This document shows positions 22,101 to 37,100 of a stretch of DNA of 64,000 bases, one piece after another. Position 1 is the first letter of the stretch, and every line of letters starts with the position of its first letter. Under the pieces are notes generated by a model. That model was not told where the DNA came from. It did no database searches and saw only the letters and a program-made list of their open reading frames with translations. This stretch comes from Dichetophora obliterata. Lineage: Eukaryota; Arthropoda; Insecta; Diptera; Sciomyzidae. Made by a program: the position numbers and the translations under genes. The stretch is taken from the NCBI GenBank assembly GCA_963920525.1, contig OY986438.1, positions 125,618,920 to 125,682,919 on the forward strand, written 5' to 3'.

Positions 22101-25100
22101 CATATGAGAAATTCGACTGTTTCAAAGTTTTCATGATGTAAAACTAAAATACTTACTATCGTTTACTTTCCAATAATAGCGCAATTGTGCAATCCAGTCA
22201 AACTCGTTTATTGACGTTACATTTATATCCAACAAATATGAAACAACATCGCGTGCTTTTTTTAAGAAAAATGGTTAAAATTTAATTCAAACATACGTTT
22301 TTTAAAAAATGCTTACCATGCACATCCAGCACAATTAAGGCTTCGATAGTAATGCGCGTGTTAGAGGCTAAATTGGTACGTACCAAACGTACCAGATCAG
22401 CAATTTGAGAGGTACACTTCACTTCCATTGCGCCAACTACGCCAGAATCGATGGCTTCTTCCACCTACGTTGTAATAGCGGTTAAGAAAACAACTAATTT
22501 TTTATATACTCAAAGCAATTTTTATTGGCAACCTCATAAGTCCAGGCCAAACAAGCAATACCGAGTACTACTTGACCAGGCCAAGCAGTTACCCAAACTA
22601 TACGATCAATACTATAGTAGTCTTCCCAAGCTAATCGCATCTGTTCCCTGACGCTCACCAACATCGTGGACTCGACTTCTTTGAGCCAGAGTTCAACGAG
22701 ACCCTTTGAAATCAGAAAGATTGTTTTATATTATGAAAAAGGATTTTATTTAAACCTACATTTGCAGCTTGTGGACTGATTTTGTTGAGCAACTTAACGC
22801 GTTCACCTTCATCGGAAAACATTTCAGTTATATCCATGTTTTCATCAAAAGTCAAGGCAGCAATCTAAGCAACAAGTTATAATGAGGAATGAATGACTTT
22901 ATGGATGTTGTTAGCTGGGAAAACTTACGCCCTCGAAGCACTTCTTTAAATGAGGCTGCACACGTGTTGGGTCCTTTGTTTCTGAGAGTATCTCCAAAAG
23001 CTCATCATTGGAGAGAAAGAAGAAACGCGCAAAGAATAGCCGCTTTTGTTCCAGATAAGTATTTAAACCCTTCTGTACCGTCTCCAAATCTTCAACAGAT
23101 TGAACAAATATTTCCAACATATCAGGATATTCGGTAGCTCTCAAAACGTTTACATCTTGTTTTGTGTGCTTCATAACTTTGCGCCACGTTCTATCGACCT
23201 TTTAAAAAAATTTGGCAATTATTGGTTTGTGGATTTAAAGAGTGGACAAAAACTTTTGCCTCAAGCTATCCACACAGAGAATTTGCCCCTTACCGCTTTG
23301 AAGTTTCTGCCCTCGACCGGCATTTGTCGCATGATATCTTCCGAACTGAAAATTGGCTCCAAGTACATCCAGGTTATTTGCACCTGAGTCCATGCGTCGA
23401 TAATACTCTGCACCTGAATTAGCTTGTGCTCCCAGTCGTCGGCTTTATCACCCAAGGCAACAATGTGAGGAGAACGCTTCATGGCCTGGGTGCGCATAAT
23501 ATGATCGTCCAGCTGAGTATAGATGTCATCGAGTGAGGCTAGAATAAACGTATCCGAATCACGATATTGCACTAACTCGAAGTTAACATCACGCCAGTCA
23601 GCTTGCATGCTTTCCAGCAGAACTTTCAGTTTATGCTCCTTATCAGCGGCATTTGAGATTTCCTCAATTTGCGGCAGAATGTTCATAATGCCAATATCTA
23701 TCATGTCCTTTAATGTTGGGAATAATTCCGGACTGCAAGGTTGGCCAATTTGTTGGGAAATCAGATCCCAATGACGTTCTTCGAGACCCTGGCGACAAAT
23801 GGCATCAAGCACCGGCAGATACATGCGAAATTTTTCAATTTTTAAACGTATCTGTTCGGCACAACGTTTGGCAATGGGATTTGCAGCCACTTGGCGAGAT
23901 AATTTGGAGATGATCTGAAAGAGGAAAGTGAAGTCAGCACTTCATAAGAATATAATTTTGTTTGAAAGAGCAAAAACATTTCTTACTTTGTGCATATTTT
24001 CCACTTCCTCTACAATAACATCCGCATCGAGACACTGAAACTTGCCAAACATCCTGCAAATTTGGAAATCGAAATATTACACCGGTATGTTATAACGCGA
24101 CAGTTTTTTTTGTTTTCAAAATTTACAGACTTTAATTTTTTCTTACCATATCTGATGATTATTTTCAAATTCATATGCCGTTTTCCATAATTTCTCCATT
24201 GGTTCCATTTTTTCTATAATTCCCGCCAATGCTGAGAAGGGTGAAATGTCAATTTGCAATAGTTGTTCCTCGACATTAATTGCCTTTGCCTCACGACTCA
24301 GATTCTACAAAAAGTCCGAAATATGTTTTTTTTATTGCACTTAAAATGGGTTCTTTCTCACTATATTTTCTTAGTACTGAACTCGTACTAACCTCAATAA
24401 CTTCGAATAATTCATCAACAGTATCAACACGTTCCTTTAATTCTTCCAATGTTAAAATTTCACGCATTTCCTTAAGACGAAAACCGTCCATACGACGTTT
24501 TTCGTATAGCACGAATTGTTCAAATACTGCACGCCTTTCACTAAAAGTTTTTTGGAATAGCAATTTCATTATTTAAATCTACTCAAAATGAATTCAAAAG
24601 TAGACCAAATTGACAAATCAATATATCAACTGACAATTGTTACTCACCGCAATGCCAATTCAAGTTTATCGCGAACAACATTCAAACGAGCCGCACTTAA
24701 GTCCAACACCTCTTCCAATTCTGACGGTAAAATAAATGTGCGTGAATTCAGGCGAATATCATCAGCTGGTCGAAAATGGTATTTTAATGAAAAGCTCAAC
24801 ATACATATTTATTATAGAGCAAAGCACGACCTTTACTCTCAAGTTTAATACAAATATTTGAAAGACTAAAAAATGCAAAAAAGTCACTTATCATTTGGTG
24901 CTACAACCTATAAACTTTTTGTCCCTAAGAGGCTCTCTGAAATAATGTCCGAATATAAAACTTAAACGAATTATTAAAAATATTGGGCCTTAGTAATAAA
25001 CATTTTAAAGTCGACTCTAAATTTAGTGTAGCCTTTTTTAGTGTAGCCGTAGCCTAGTGGGTAGAGTGCGTGGCCCCTAAGCTAAAGAACCTAAGCTTAG

Positions 25101-28100
25101 CGGTAGCCCGGGTTCAATTCCAGCTCAGACAGAATGTTTTTTCAATTGAATTAATTTTTCTGTTCGGTCTTCACCTCTCTGCAGACAATGCAAACCTCAG
25201 AGAGTAAAAACTGCCATGAAAATCTTAAGAACATAAGCCATTCGAAGTCGCCATTAAACTCGTAGGTCCAGTTCTCGATCATTTGTTTTCAAACGTTTAA
25301 CAACACGCACAACACAATTGATCAATAAAAGCTTGGTCAAAGTCCTTTCTAGAGCTGAAATGGCCAATTTATTTATTTTTTTACTAAGCCCCAAAGATTC
25401 CAGAAAAAATTTTTAATTTATGAAAAACGTTCGTACTTTATTTTTTTTTAAGCTATAAATAAAAAAATATTTTTTTTTTTTGTTTTAAAAGAAAACCTTT
25501 TTCTATCCTTAACAACGTAGAATTCTTCAGTAAATATAATATTACTCTATAACACTTTATCCAACAATTTTTAATTTAACTGAATTCCAGTTTTTTCGTT
25601 GAAATTATTTACCAATTTCATTTTTAACTTATTGAACTTGAAATACTTTTTTTGTTGTATTATACGAAATAAAAAATTTTATCAATGTCTTGAATACGGT
25701 CCATGGACTTATTGCAGGTATGTAAATTTTGGCAGATTTTAATGTTATTACATTAAATTTGATCATTGATCTGATTATTAAACAAATAGTTGAAGAAGTG
25801 AGTATCAAATTGAAGGTCAATTTCTATTTCACATTTATCTATGTAAGGAAACTCGGGGTTGACTTCAATAAAACTTTTTTCAAAATTTTTTAATTTTGAA
25901 AGCTAAAACCAAAAACAAACGATAAAAATAAAAACTATTTTGTTGTTGCGAGCGCATTTGCTGATACGTTCAGCGGCCTTAGATCTTAATTGAGGCCTTG
26001 TATGACCTTGTACGGCCCTTGTTCGACACATCTTTCGGGCGCTGGGCTTTTTGGGTTATTTTTAGGCCGGTTATTCCGCTGTTCGCCCACTTATAGTTTT
26101 ACTCGGGTAACTATTGCACTTTTATTTGTATAGAAAAAGATAACTAAATTATAATTGGATTTTTTTTAACTGCAATGGTATGCCAAAAAGTAATAAAAAT
26201 GTCAATCAAATATGAAAGTGATCACTTCAAAAGTGAAAAGCTTGGCTATTTTACAAAGGATTGTGTTGATATTTCTTTTTTGTGTAAAATTATGATTAAA
26301 TTTTTGTCGAATCTTGCCTAAATTTAATTCATTGACGTTCTTTAAACAGTTTTTATAAGTTTCTGAAAGAAAACTTTATGGAATTTCATAATTTTTTAGA
26401 TCAAGTAAGTTTTTAAAAAGGCAAAAAAACAATTAATTACTAGAAACTGTTTTTGTTGTAAAACGCAAAAAAAAAACGCATGTACTTTTCAAGTTACATA
26501 GTCTAGGTTGTAGATCTGGTCGAATACGATACGAAACCATATTTGAAACTGTTAATACACCCCTAAGACTTAATTTTACCGCAAAAAAACCCAATTTTTA
26601 TATACTTATCGCATTACAACATAAACAACTCAGCAATTTTTTAGCTGCTTTTCGATTTTGAAAAGATGAAAGATAAAACTTTCAGAATATGTACATATAT
26701 TTAGTATTTTTAAAAGATTTCTTTGAGTTATAATTGACCAAACCTAACATTTTTATTTTTTTCTCATTTTTTTAACTTTGACGATTATTTAATTTAATTA
26801 ATTTGTTTAATTAAAAATGTACAATAAGACAAGTCTTTTATAGCACAGATCGAATGAGGAAAATTAATTTTATAATTATTTTACTTAACAATGCTCTTAT
26901 TACATTAATCTTATATGAGTCTTAAAGCTAAATGTGATTAAGTATAAAATACAATCAATGGAGTCATTTTAACTTAATATCAAGAGGAATATCAAGAAAG
27001 GATTTTGAAAGATTGATAGAACTTGTGGATAACGAATTGAATAATTAAATTATCAGAAAAAAAAAAGATGTGGTGGAATTGTTGAATATTAAAACATATC
27101 TTAGAGCATTGTTAAAAGCAACAGTGATCTTATGCTGGGGCTGGGAATCAAGCTTACTTTATATCACATCAGAAAAAGTTATATGAGGTATAACAGACTA
27201 GCCTTCGCCGAGTTTCAAGGAGGGTAAATTCAGAAGAAGCACGAAAAAAAGTAAAGTTCCATAGATTTTACCTATAATGTAATTAATGTGGTCAATGCTA
27301 GTGCTAAATTTTTGTATAAAACTCCTTTAAACGTAACTATTTTGTGAAAGTAAAATTTATTACGACAAAAATGAATGTTCCTTTATGAAAATCTTATGAA
27401 AATCGATTATACATTTTTTAAAAAGGACATAAAAGGAAACATTTTAAGGTGAAAGTTTTTTACTTGTTAGATAAACTAAGATACCGAATTTAGTCCCAAT
27501 AGCATACATGAAACCAATCTTATGTCGTCATAATCATTACCAGTTAAATGGGACTTTGAAGTGGCAGTTGTCCAATCATGCTCATTTTTTTTTAAAGCTA
27601 CCACTATTTTTGTCTTCAAAATCTTTGTACAAAATTTCATGCCTCTAGCTGTAATACTTTTTGCGATATGAGTTTTGGCCTACTAAAATTCCCCCACCCC
27701 CAGCGACATCCACTAGTTCACGTTTACACAAATTTGTTTATACTTTTACATTGTGTAAGCTATAATATTAACAATATACTATAATACGAGTGTAATATTT
27801 ATATACTTACTGTTCATTGTGGCATAGCACAAGAGAAAAATCACACGTTTCGAGACAATTTTAATTTCGTCCTTGATTTTGAAAATACGCTCATCACGGC
27901 ATTCATTCAAATAGACTTGAAGGGCAACTACTTCGGGTGTTTCCTCAGGCCGTTCACCGGCTTTCATGGACATTTCTTCCAAATCATCACATATACTAGA
28001 CAATGTGGTATTATATGCGATAATAATATAAAAAATCAACAACATAAAAAATTAAACTAAGATAGTAATTCCAACATCTACTAAATGAAATTTCATTGAA

Positions 28101-31100
28101 AAATAAACATTTTATATTTTCGTGTAACGCCTTAAAGACGCCTTAAAACGTGCAATGCGTCTCGAATAGCCACTTGAAATACCCATCCCAATAAACTTGA
28201 ACATAAGTTTATTGCTGAGTTTTTTTTTTCTCAGCTTGAATATGACATAATTCTTAACAAGTCTACAAATACAAAATTGTATTCCATATTTTAATTACAA
28301 AGATCGTATATTAGTAGATGCGATAAAAAAGCTGCCAAGCGAAGGTAAGCTTCGACACAAGCAAAACAAATATGTGTACGTATAATGTAACAGTTAAAAA
28401 TTTCTCGTTTCTCAAACATTGAAGCCTACCGAGAATTTAGTTCAATGGGATATGATGACTTAAGCTACGAGTGCAAAATCTAACTATTTCTGGTCACCAC
28501 TGAATAGCAAGTTCAGTTGTAGGACCAATTTCTATGTGAATGTATTGGCGTGTATGCATGTGTATTTCAGCAAATATTTTCATATGGGCGGCAATGTGTC
28601 ATTTAAACGTACTTGTGTTAGCTATGGCGTTAAAAGGATTTGCTTGTCGTTTTTGTTATTCTTTTCTAACACGTAATAAAAAGTTTTTAACATACTATTA
28701 AGCTCAATTTAGATATGAAAAAACATATTTACAAACGACGTAAAAGGAATATTAAAAGTTTTATTTAACTACATGACTTTCATTTATTTTTCAACCATGG
28801 ATATTCGATTTATGCAACAGTTTTTGTTGATAAATTAGGAGTTAGATGCAATAGGGGTCCTTCTGTCAAAACTGCAATCTGAGATATTCGATATAATTAC
28901 TTATAACTTTGTTGTTGTTGTTGCATATAATAAAAAATTTTAATATTTATTGTTACTCATTTATTTGCCATTCCAATTTGTTTATTTAAAAAATCGGTTT
29001 TCCATGTTTGTTTTCACAAAAACATGTTTTATTTACATATTTAGCTGTTTTTTATTCCAAAGTAGTTTTTGTTACATAAGGTAGTATATTTTCGTATTTT
29101 AAAAGGATTCTGAAAGTAATGACACTTCTTAAGAATTGTTTTTGAGTTGATAGTTTTAAGCATTGTTTTAATAAAATGAAAACTTTTTCTAGCTATAAAA
29201 ATAAGTTTTATATTTTCACTATTTGCAAAGTAAGGAAAGAAAAATAAGTCAAAGCAAAGAAAAAAAGATACTTTGATGCCGCTATTTTTATATTGTTACT
29301 TCTACCGTTGCATACAAGAAAGATACATACAGAGTTGTACATTTTTTGATACTAAGAAGACTACGTAAGAGATATCAACTCAATATTTTTCAATTTTTTG
29401 AGGGGCACATCTCTCCTTGTGCCCTTATTGCATCAACCTCCTCAATTACAAAAAAGTAGTTTTAGTTAAAAATATCATTCATGATGTAATATGTTTCTAT
29501 TATACACTCCTTATATCATCAAAAAATTTTATATAAATTTATGCTGGTAGTATTGGATACAGGTTTGAATATAATAGAACCAGGGGTTAAAATAAAACTT
29601 ATTTTAATTGTTCTATTTTGTTCAAGAACAGAACAAAAAAGAATGTCTTTTTAAATGGTTTTAACAAAATTTCTTCTGCGAATGAGCAAAATAAATTTTG
29701 TTCAAATTCTTTTAGTTGAAATCTGACACAAATTCATGTGAGCTATCCGAAATTTTTTGTTCTTTGACAGAACGTTTCTAGAACTTAGCTATATTGTTCC
29801 TATTTAAAGGTTACAATTTCATTTCTTAATTTGGTCAGTTTTGATTTAAGCCCATGAATAGAATATTTAAAGAAAATAATCGAAAAAAAAACCCAATTAA
29901 TCCTTGAATGACAAAAATAACACTCAAAACCAATGAAAAACTTACGCTCGATTTACATTCAAATTCATTGCCTTGTAGAAATCAATTATATAATCGTAAA
30001 TTTGCCAAATTAACATCTCTATTGATAGCTTCACATGTCGGTTATCGAGCATGAATAGATTTAACGGTATGAAATCGCGCAGAAAGTAAGTAGTATTCAC
30101 CAGCCCCCGCAGTTTTTTGATTAGCTCCTCGATAGGCTGAAATGTTATAAAAGTACATGAAAGGCACATATAGTATAGTATAGTATAGTATAGTATAGTA
30201 TAGTATAGTATAGTATAGTATAGTATAGTATAGTATAGTATAGTATAGTATAGTATAGTATAGAATAGTATAGTATAGTATAGTATAGTGTAGTATAGTA
30301 GAGTATAAAATATTTAAATATAAGTTGAATTTTCGAGCATTATTAATAACTAATTATAAAATCAAAAAAATAACGACTTTGGAAACATGTTCAGAACTAT
30401 CTAAATTATGATATTTTTGACTCAAGGTTTATATTACTTAGCTATAAAATTTTGTCTCTTCATTAGCTCGGCTCTGTAGCTATTGTGACAAATAGTCACT
30501 TTTTTGGCGTCACATTATTTCATTCCAAAATACTCACTTTTGCGAAAACTAGTGTTTCTGTAAGCAAATTAATAGTGGTCCGTGATGAAAGAGATGCACA
30601 AGCGAAACTATGAAACTATGTTTTTGAAAGAATGGCATCGCACTTTCTGTATTATTATATCTGTGCTGCTTTCAGAAATTAATAAATTAAAAAACTCAAC
30701 AACAATACACTGTGCTTTATATGCCTTTATTGTAATTTGGATTTAAAACCGTGGTTATCTGAAAAGTTTACCGAATATCTTTTATTTTTCAAAATAATTT
30801 AATGGTGAAATATGTCCTATACAAAACCACGGCTTAGGACAAATTTTTTTAAGCAAAGTTACATTATTGTGAACAACTTATATATTGGAAATTAGCTGAA
30901 TCCGTCTTCTTTAGATTTTTTTCTGCTGCGAACTTTCCACGTCCTCCAGCAAAATAACTTACAAACAGCAAGCAAATAGTTTTCTCACTAAATAAAAACA
31001 TAGTGATAATAACTTCACTCTATTCGAGTCGCATATTTAAGTTTACAGAAACACTTCGGCTATCGAATTCCTTCGAAAATAGAATTGAAACATTCGAATA

Positions 31101-34100
31101 AAAGTTACCGATTTATCACATTTTATTACAGAAATAGTGGAAGTGAGAATGACGACAAAATGACGTCAAAGTGAGGAAATTTGTTGGAAACTGCGGTGAG
31201 AAAAGTTAGATAAACAAGCTACTGAACTCAATTATAGCTAAACAAGGACAAAAATGCACCAGCAGATATCATAAAATAAATAATCATTTATGTACCCATA
31301 CTCTATGTAAATATGGTCTATATGACTGAAGTCTCACACACAGACACATACACACACACACACGCATATGCACTCAAACTGAATCATAAGCAATAACATT
31401 TAATTAGATTCCAATTTAAAAGCGAAATTTAAATATGCAGCATGAAAATAGAGAGCAGACATCAATACAGAAATAGCAGAAGCAGCCTTGTGGGTTCCCA
31501 TCCTCAGAACGCCTGGCTGACTGTCCTCCAGCCAAACAAGCCAATAACAACAGCAACATGTACACGGTAGCTATATACTATGAGGAACAGTAAAGGCCAT
31601 TCTTTGAATATTTATCTTCATTATAATGATGTTGGATAATATTATAATATTGTTGTCAGTCAGTGTTGTTGTTGTCGTTATCGTTGATGATAATGGCAAG
31701 TGCGTGCTTATGCCTATCTTTCTATATGTGTGTCTGTCTGTCAGTTTATCTGTCCGTCCATTCATATGGCTGACACAGGTGCGGACACAAGAGGGTATAT
31801 GGGCTCTTAAGCCTCCCATAAACTCCAAATTTTGTTTTAGCATAAAATTTTTAATAAAAACGCAGAGCTCCAAATTGGTCATAATACTATGCCACCACGT
31901 TTTAAAATCACCACGTTTAAAAAACGTAATAGGGGTATATTAACTTTGTCACTCCGTTTGTAACTCCCATAAAGAGGAGTGGCCGGTATAGAAAAGTATA
32001 CCGGTATAGAAAAGTATGAAAAGTAGAAAAGAGGTCAAGTTCGAAATTTTGCTTCGAAAGCGGATGAAAACCACGCCTACCAAAACGGTAAAATCTCTTT
32101 AAATTCCACAAAACTTAATCTAATGACTTCAAATTTTGCTTTTACCTTTAACTTAAGCTTTGAGTATGAATTTTGTAAAAATCGTATGAAAACTACGACT
32201 ACGTCCAATACAAAGTGATTTAATCAAGACTTTAATATGCACTTTGAGTATTAAATTTGCAAAAGTCGAATAAAAATCACGCCCCCCATATAAAGTGGGC
32301 TTACAAAAACGGTAAATCTCTACATAGCACATAAGCTTTAACAATTTATATGTACTTTAAGTAAGAAATTTGGAAAAATCGAATGTAAACAACGCCTACC
32401 TCCCATACAAAGTGACGTTATAAAAACAGGAAAATCTCTTTAAATCTCATAAAAATTTGTCTAGATACTTAAAATTTTGCTATTATGAAATTTGTGAAAG
32501 TCGAATAAAAATCACGTCTACTTCCTATAAAAAGTGAGTTTACCAAACGGTAAATCTCCTTCAATTCCGTAAAAACTAATCTAATGCCTTCAAATTTTGC
32601 ACATAAGCTATAACAATTAATATGCACTTTAAGTATTAAATTTGGAAAAATCTAATGAAAACAACGGCTACCTCCCATACAAAACGACTTTATGAAATCC
32701 GTAAAACCCTCTAAGATTCCACAAAAATTACTACAATGGCTTAAAATTTTTCAAATCTTAACTATTCACTCGATTTTTGAAATTTAAAATACTGAAAATA
32801 CAAAGTAACGTCATCATAATAGTAAAAACTTAGTTAAAAAGATCCAAAGAAATTAATGTTTAAACTTGATGTTCTTTAAGTTTAAGTAACACAAAAGCTT
32901 TAATAAAAAAAAAGGACTGTGAGTTTCAAATGTCAAATATTTGGATAAAAACCGCGACCTCATCATCAGTGACGTCATCAAAATAATAAAATATTCAAGA
33001 ATTCAAATAATTTTATATACGTCAGTGGGGGTATTTTAATTTCGGTCCAGTCGAAGATAGTTCCTTACTAATTTGAAAAATGATTGTGCTATTCTTTCTG
33101 CTTTTAAAGATATTATCATTTTAAATCAAAAGATAAAAGAGTTTTTAGAAAATTTAAATAACAATGTTCCTTTTACAATTAAATTGTGACCTTTTAATGA
33201 TTTTAAAAGGTTATAATTTTTATGAAGTTTTGGTCAAGAAATTTTATGAAAGAAAGCAACACCAACAACAACAATAACTCTGTATAAAGTCAATCGCACT
33301 GCAGACTACACAGCCTTTTTCGGAAATAACTACATTTCCTCTTCAGTAGTCTTGAGTGATTCAGCTGTGACCAACCCACTGCGGTAAGTATTGTTACTTA
33401 TATATGGATGCAAACAAATTCTATTTTGACGTTGGATTCTTCACGTATAAAAATATGAAATAGCATCATTACTCGAATCGCTTGAAGTTATTTAATTTTT
33501 AAATTCTATTTAACAAAGCTACAACTAAAAAGTATTTGTGTTGTTATGCATTTTTTAATGTTGCGTTGCAAAGTGACTTGCAATCATCTGAATTCAGTTT
33601 AAAATTGATGTGGCTTGCAACTTTTTAAGCTATTGCGTTGTAGTTGCATTTTTTTCAATTGCTCCATGTGTAAAAGGCCATATGTGTTAATAAACTCATT
33701 TGAAACATATGACGCTGAAAACAAGTGGATCTTATTTTTTGGTTTAGCCTTAAACTTTATTAGAGTTTTGTATGCACTAAAGTGGCTCCTCCTTCTTTTT
33801 CACGATACCCCTTCTGGTAAATAGCTTTTTTGGCTGACTTGCCAGGGGCGTGACTTTTGAATTCAAGCCAGCATGTTGGCAGTCGGCTATATCGAGCGTT
33901 GAGGCTCGTCCTACGGTCAAATACGAGGCTTGTCCTACAGGCGTGACACTCTATACAGAGTAGTTGTTGTTGTTGGCAAGGGCGTAGGCAGGGGAGGGGG
34001 GTCAATTTCCCCCCTAAATCTGATAATTTTTTAATTGATGGCTTTATTAATAGTTTCTTCATATATGTGATCCTTTTATAATGTGTAGTTTTACCTTTTT

Positions 34101-37100
34101 CTTTGAATTAGACCTGAAGAAGTTAAAAGCAAATCAGTATTTCTAAAGCGATATTCTGTAATTTTGTAAAATATTGTATACTGTTCAAACGGAAAGTTAA
34201 AAACTTAAATATTGACATGAAGTAGATAATATGAAGATTTTAAGATTTATAATTATATTGTGACATTTTCATGATTTTACAAGGTTATAATTTTTAGAGC
34301 TTTAGGTCAAGTAATTTATAAATACATGTGCAATAGAACGTTCGCTTAGCACATTAAGAAAAGTGAAAACATGGCTACGGTCAACGATGGGCGATGACCG
34401 ATTGAATGGTACACACATTTTTAACTATCCCAAGTTTATAACATAATTTAGAAAAATTTCCAAAACTCTTTTATGATAGGTTTGCGCATGTTGAGAATGC
34501 ATCGAAAATTTGTGGCAGAAAACTAGGAAAACATTCTAGTCGAAACTATTGACCATTTTGCGAAAAATCTCCGCCGATTGATATTCAAATAAGAAAGAAT
34601 TATTTTTTGAAGTGAAAACTTCTTCAGGCGCTTTGAATGATTTTGGTAGAGGGTAAATCTTTGGTTGCGTCATCGTCTTCTTTTTATTTAATTTCGTGTA
34701 TTATTTTGTTGAGTTTTACAAACATCTTAGTTTGAGTTTTTGTGAATTTTTGTGAATTTTTTTTAAACCAAATTTTTTACCGATATCATATTATAAAATG
34801 AATTTAACCTGAATTTAATAAATGTAACTTTATTTGATTTCATGGCTTGCGTTTGTTTGATATACATAAGTTGAAAATCTTTTTCCCTTATACTATGTTC
34901 ACACACAGACTGAAAAGTCGCTTTTTAGCTGAAAAACATATTTTCAAAAAAATGTGTTCCCACTGAAAAAGACGCTTTTCATTTGACAGCCAATTTGTAA
35001 ATCAAAATGCCCACATTCAGAGTAGTCAAATGTTATGGTAGCGATACCTTAGTGAGCGATGTTTTTCTAAAAATGTGTTGTCACTCTAAACACCAGAAAA
35101 GTTGTAAATTACTTAATTCAGTTATAATTATTGAATTATGTAAATAATTTAATTGCAAAGGCTTTTCACTCTAACTTGCTGCGTTCTTTCTGTGTTTCTA
35201 AGTTGTACAGCGTCAGTAATGCTGCTACCAGTTGAACCTTAGCATTTTTTTTTTCATGTAGCATATAATTGTTTCACTCGCTTAAATGGCGCCCACTATT
35301 TCAATTTTCTCTTACAATTTTACCATTCATCGAATTTTAACACAATAGTGGCCTATTGAAACCATATTCAGGGTTGTTTTTTAGCTTTTTAGAGTTTTTC
35401 GCTGAAAAGCAAACAATAAGCAAGCTTTTCATTTGACATTTCTTCTATGGCGAAGATCTTAGTATTATCCAAAAAGCAGCTTGTCGGCCTTAGTATGAAT
35501 ATAGTATTAAAGTCGATTATATATAAAAACATCAGGTAATAAGACACCATGCATTGCTTTTGAACTATTTTCATTGACTCGTTAAAATCATGAATGAAAG
35601 ATATGGTAAACAAATTTTTATAAGGTTTCCCTCCCCCCCCCCCTAATTTTCATCCTGCCTACGCCCTTGGTTGTTGGTGTTGTTTTCTTTCATAAGATGT
35701 TTCTTTTACATTTACTATTATTCTTAAAAAACATTTGAGACAATTATATTTTTGAGTCTTATGCCAGTTTTTTTTTTAAACAATATCTTTTACAGTTTTT
35801 GAGTGTCTGACACATTTTGAAAGCATGAATTATTTTTTTTAGTTACATTCGGAGAATGATCTGATTAAATCTCAGTGGAACAACTTTAGTTCAACTTTAT
35901 AAAAATTTGGCTCCACTGTCTTCAAACAGCTGTTTGAAGAACAATAACAAGAGAAAACAGCAAATATTGTAGCTTTTTTTAGCAACACTAACAAACGTTT
36001 TTCAAAATACGAACGAATTTGATTGAACTATGTTCGTTTTGTTAAAAAATGCACGTAACTTGGCAGCATTTTAAGATCAGAAATAGATCCAGAAATCGAG
36101 CTGGTTCTAATTTTTGTTTTTGTTTTTTGTTTGTTTCAACGACCACTGGAATGCCGCTTTTGTCACATCATTTTAAACGCCCAGAAGAAGACAATGAAAA
36201 CAGAGAAAATTGACACTCCCTTCATTTTGAAACTAAAGAAAGTTAAAGCATAAAAGCGTTAATCTGCATAAAAATAATTTAGTTTACAAATGAATCAAAT
36301 CAGACTTACTGCTTTTTTTTTTTTCATATCGAAAACGCAAACCAACGACAAGTAAGACACGAGAAGCAATACTTTTCCTATACCAAATTCTATTGCTTCT
36401 GGTGTCTTGCTTGTCGTTGGTTTGCGTTTCCGATTTACACAATTAGGCGGTTAATACTATAATTTCTACAAATTCCTCGAAATTCGATTTTTGTCTTAAA
36501 TTTGGAAAAATATAATAAATCCACTTTTCTCCCCCATTAAAGAATTATTTATAAAAATAGTTTCACTTTGATAAATCTTATACAAAAATAGTAAAAGCTG
36601 CTTCAGACTATCCGAGAAAGCATATGTTACGACTTTTCGTAAGATCTGCCAAATAATGAAAGTGCGAATATGAACACAATTTAATTTGTTATATGACTTC
36701 TCTAACAACAAAGATTTTTTGGCAGTAGAATTGTTTCTTTTTCTATCATAAAAGTCAGATAAAAATGTATTTTTTCAATTTCGAAGAATGCTCCACAGAG
36801 CTCTTGTGTTAACGCTTAACCAAAGTTGTTTAAACTATTATTAGGCTTAAAATTAGTCATGTTCTTTTACCAGTATCCATTTTAACTTCTGTGAGCCAAT
36901 ATTCTCTGATAGAAAGTCTGATAGAGCAAACACAATTATCAGAAAATGCTATGGTCTGTCAGATGATTTGAGAACTCTGACGAACAAAGCATACAAAGAG
37001 TTATATGATTTTGCTGAAAGTCTGAAGCAGCTTTTATTGACTTGAGACATTAATTCATTCCGACTTCCACAAAAAATATTTCACGCATAATTTTCTATTA

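Noticed and set aside
22157..22164. Exon 20 ending at the earlier gt (WK|gtaaac)
   Set aside because: That junction would put exon 21 out of frame; the gata|gtaagt donor restores phase and gives the expected protein.
30168..30303. CRISPR-like or regulatory direct repeat array
   Set aside because: Units are 5 bases with no spacers; it is a microsatellite.
31571..31943. Open frames of 103-105 residues on both strands
   Set aside because: They overlap each other, are low-complexity, have no motif and lie in a dynein intron.
31927..33050. An element bounded by ggggtat-like words at both ends
   Set aside because: The two words are in the same orientation and only about 17 bases are alike; not enough to call termini.
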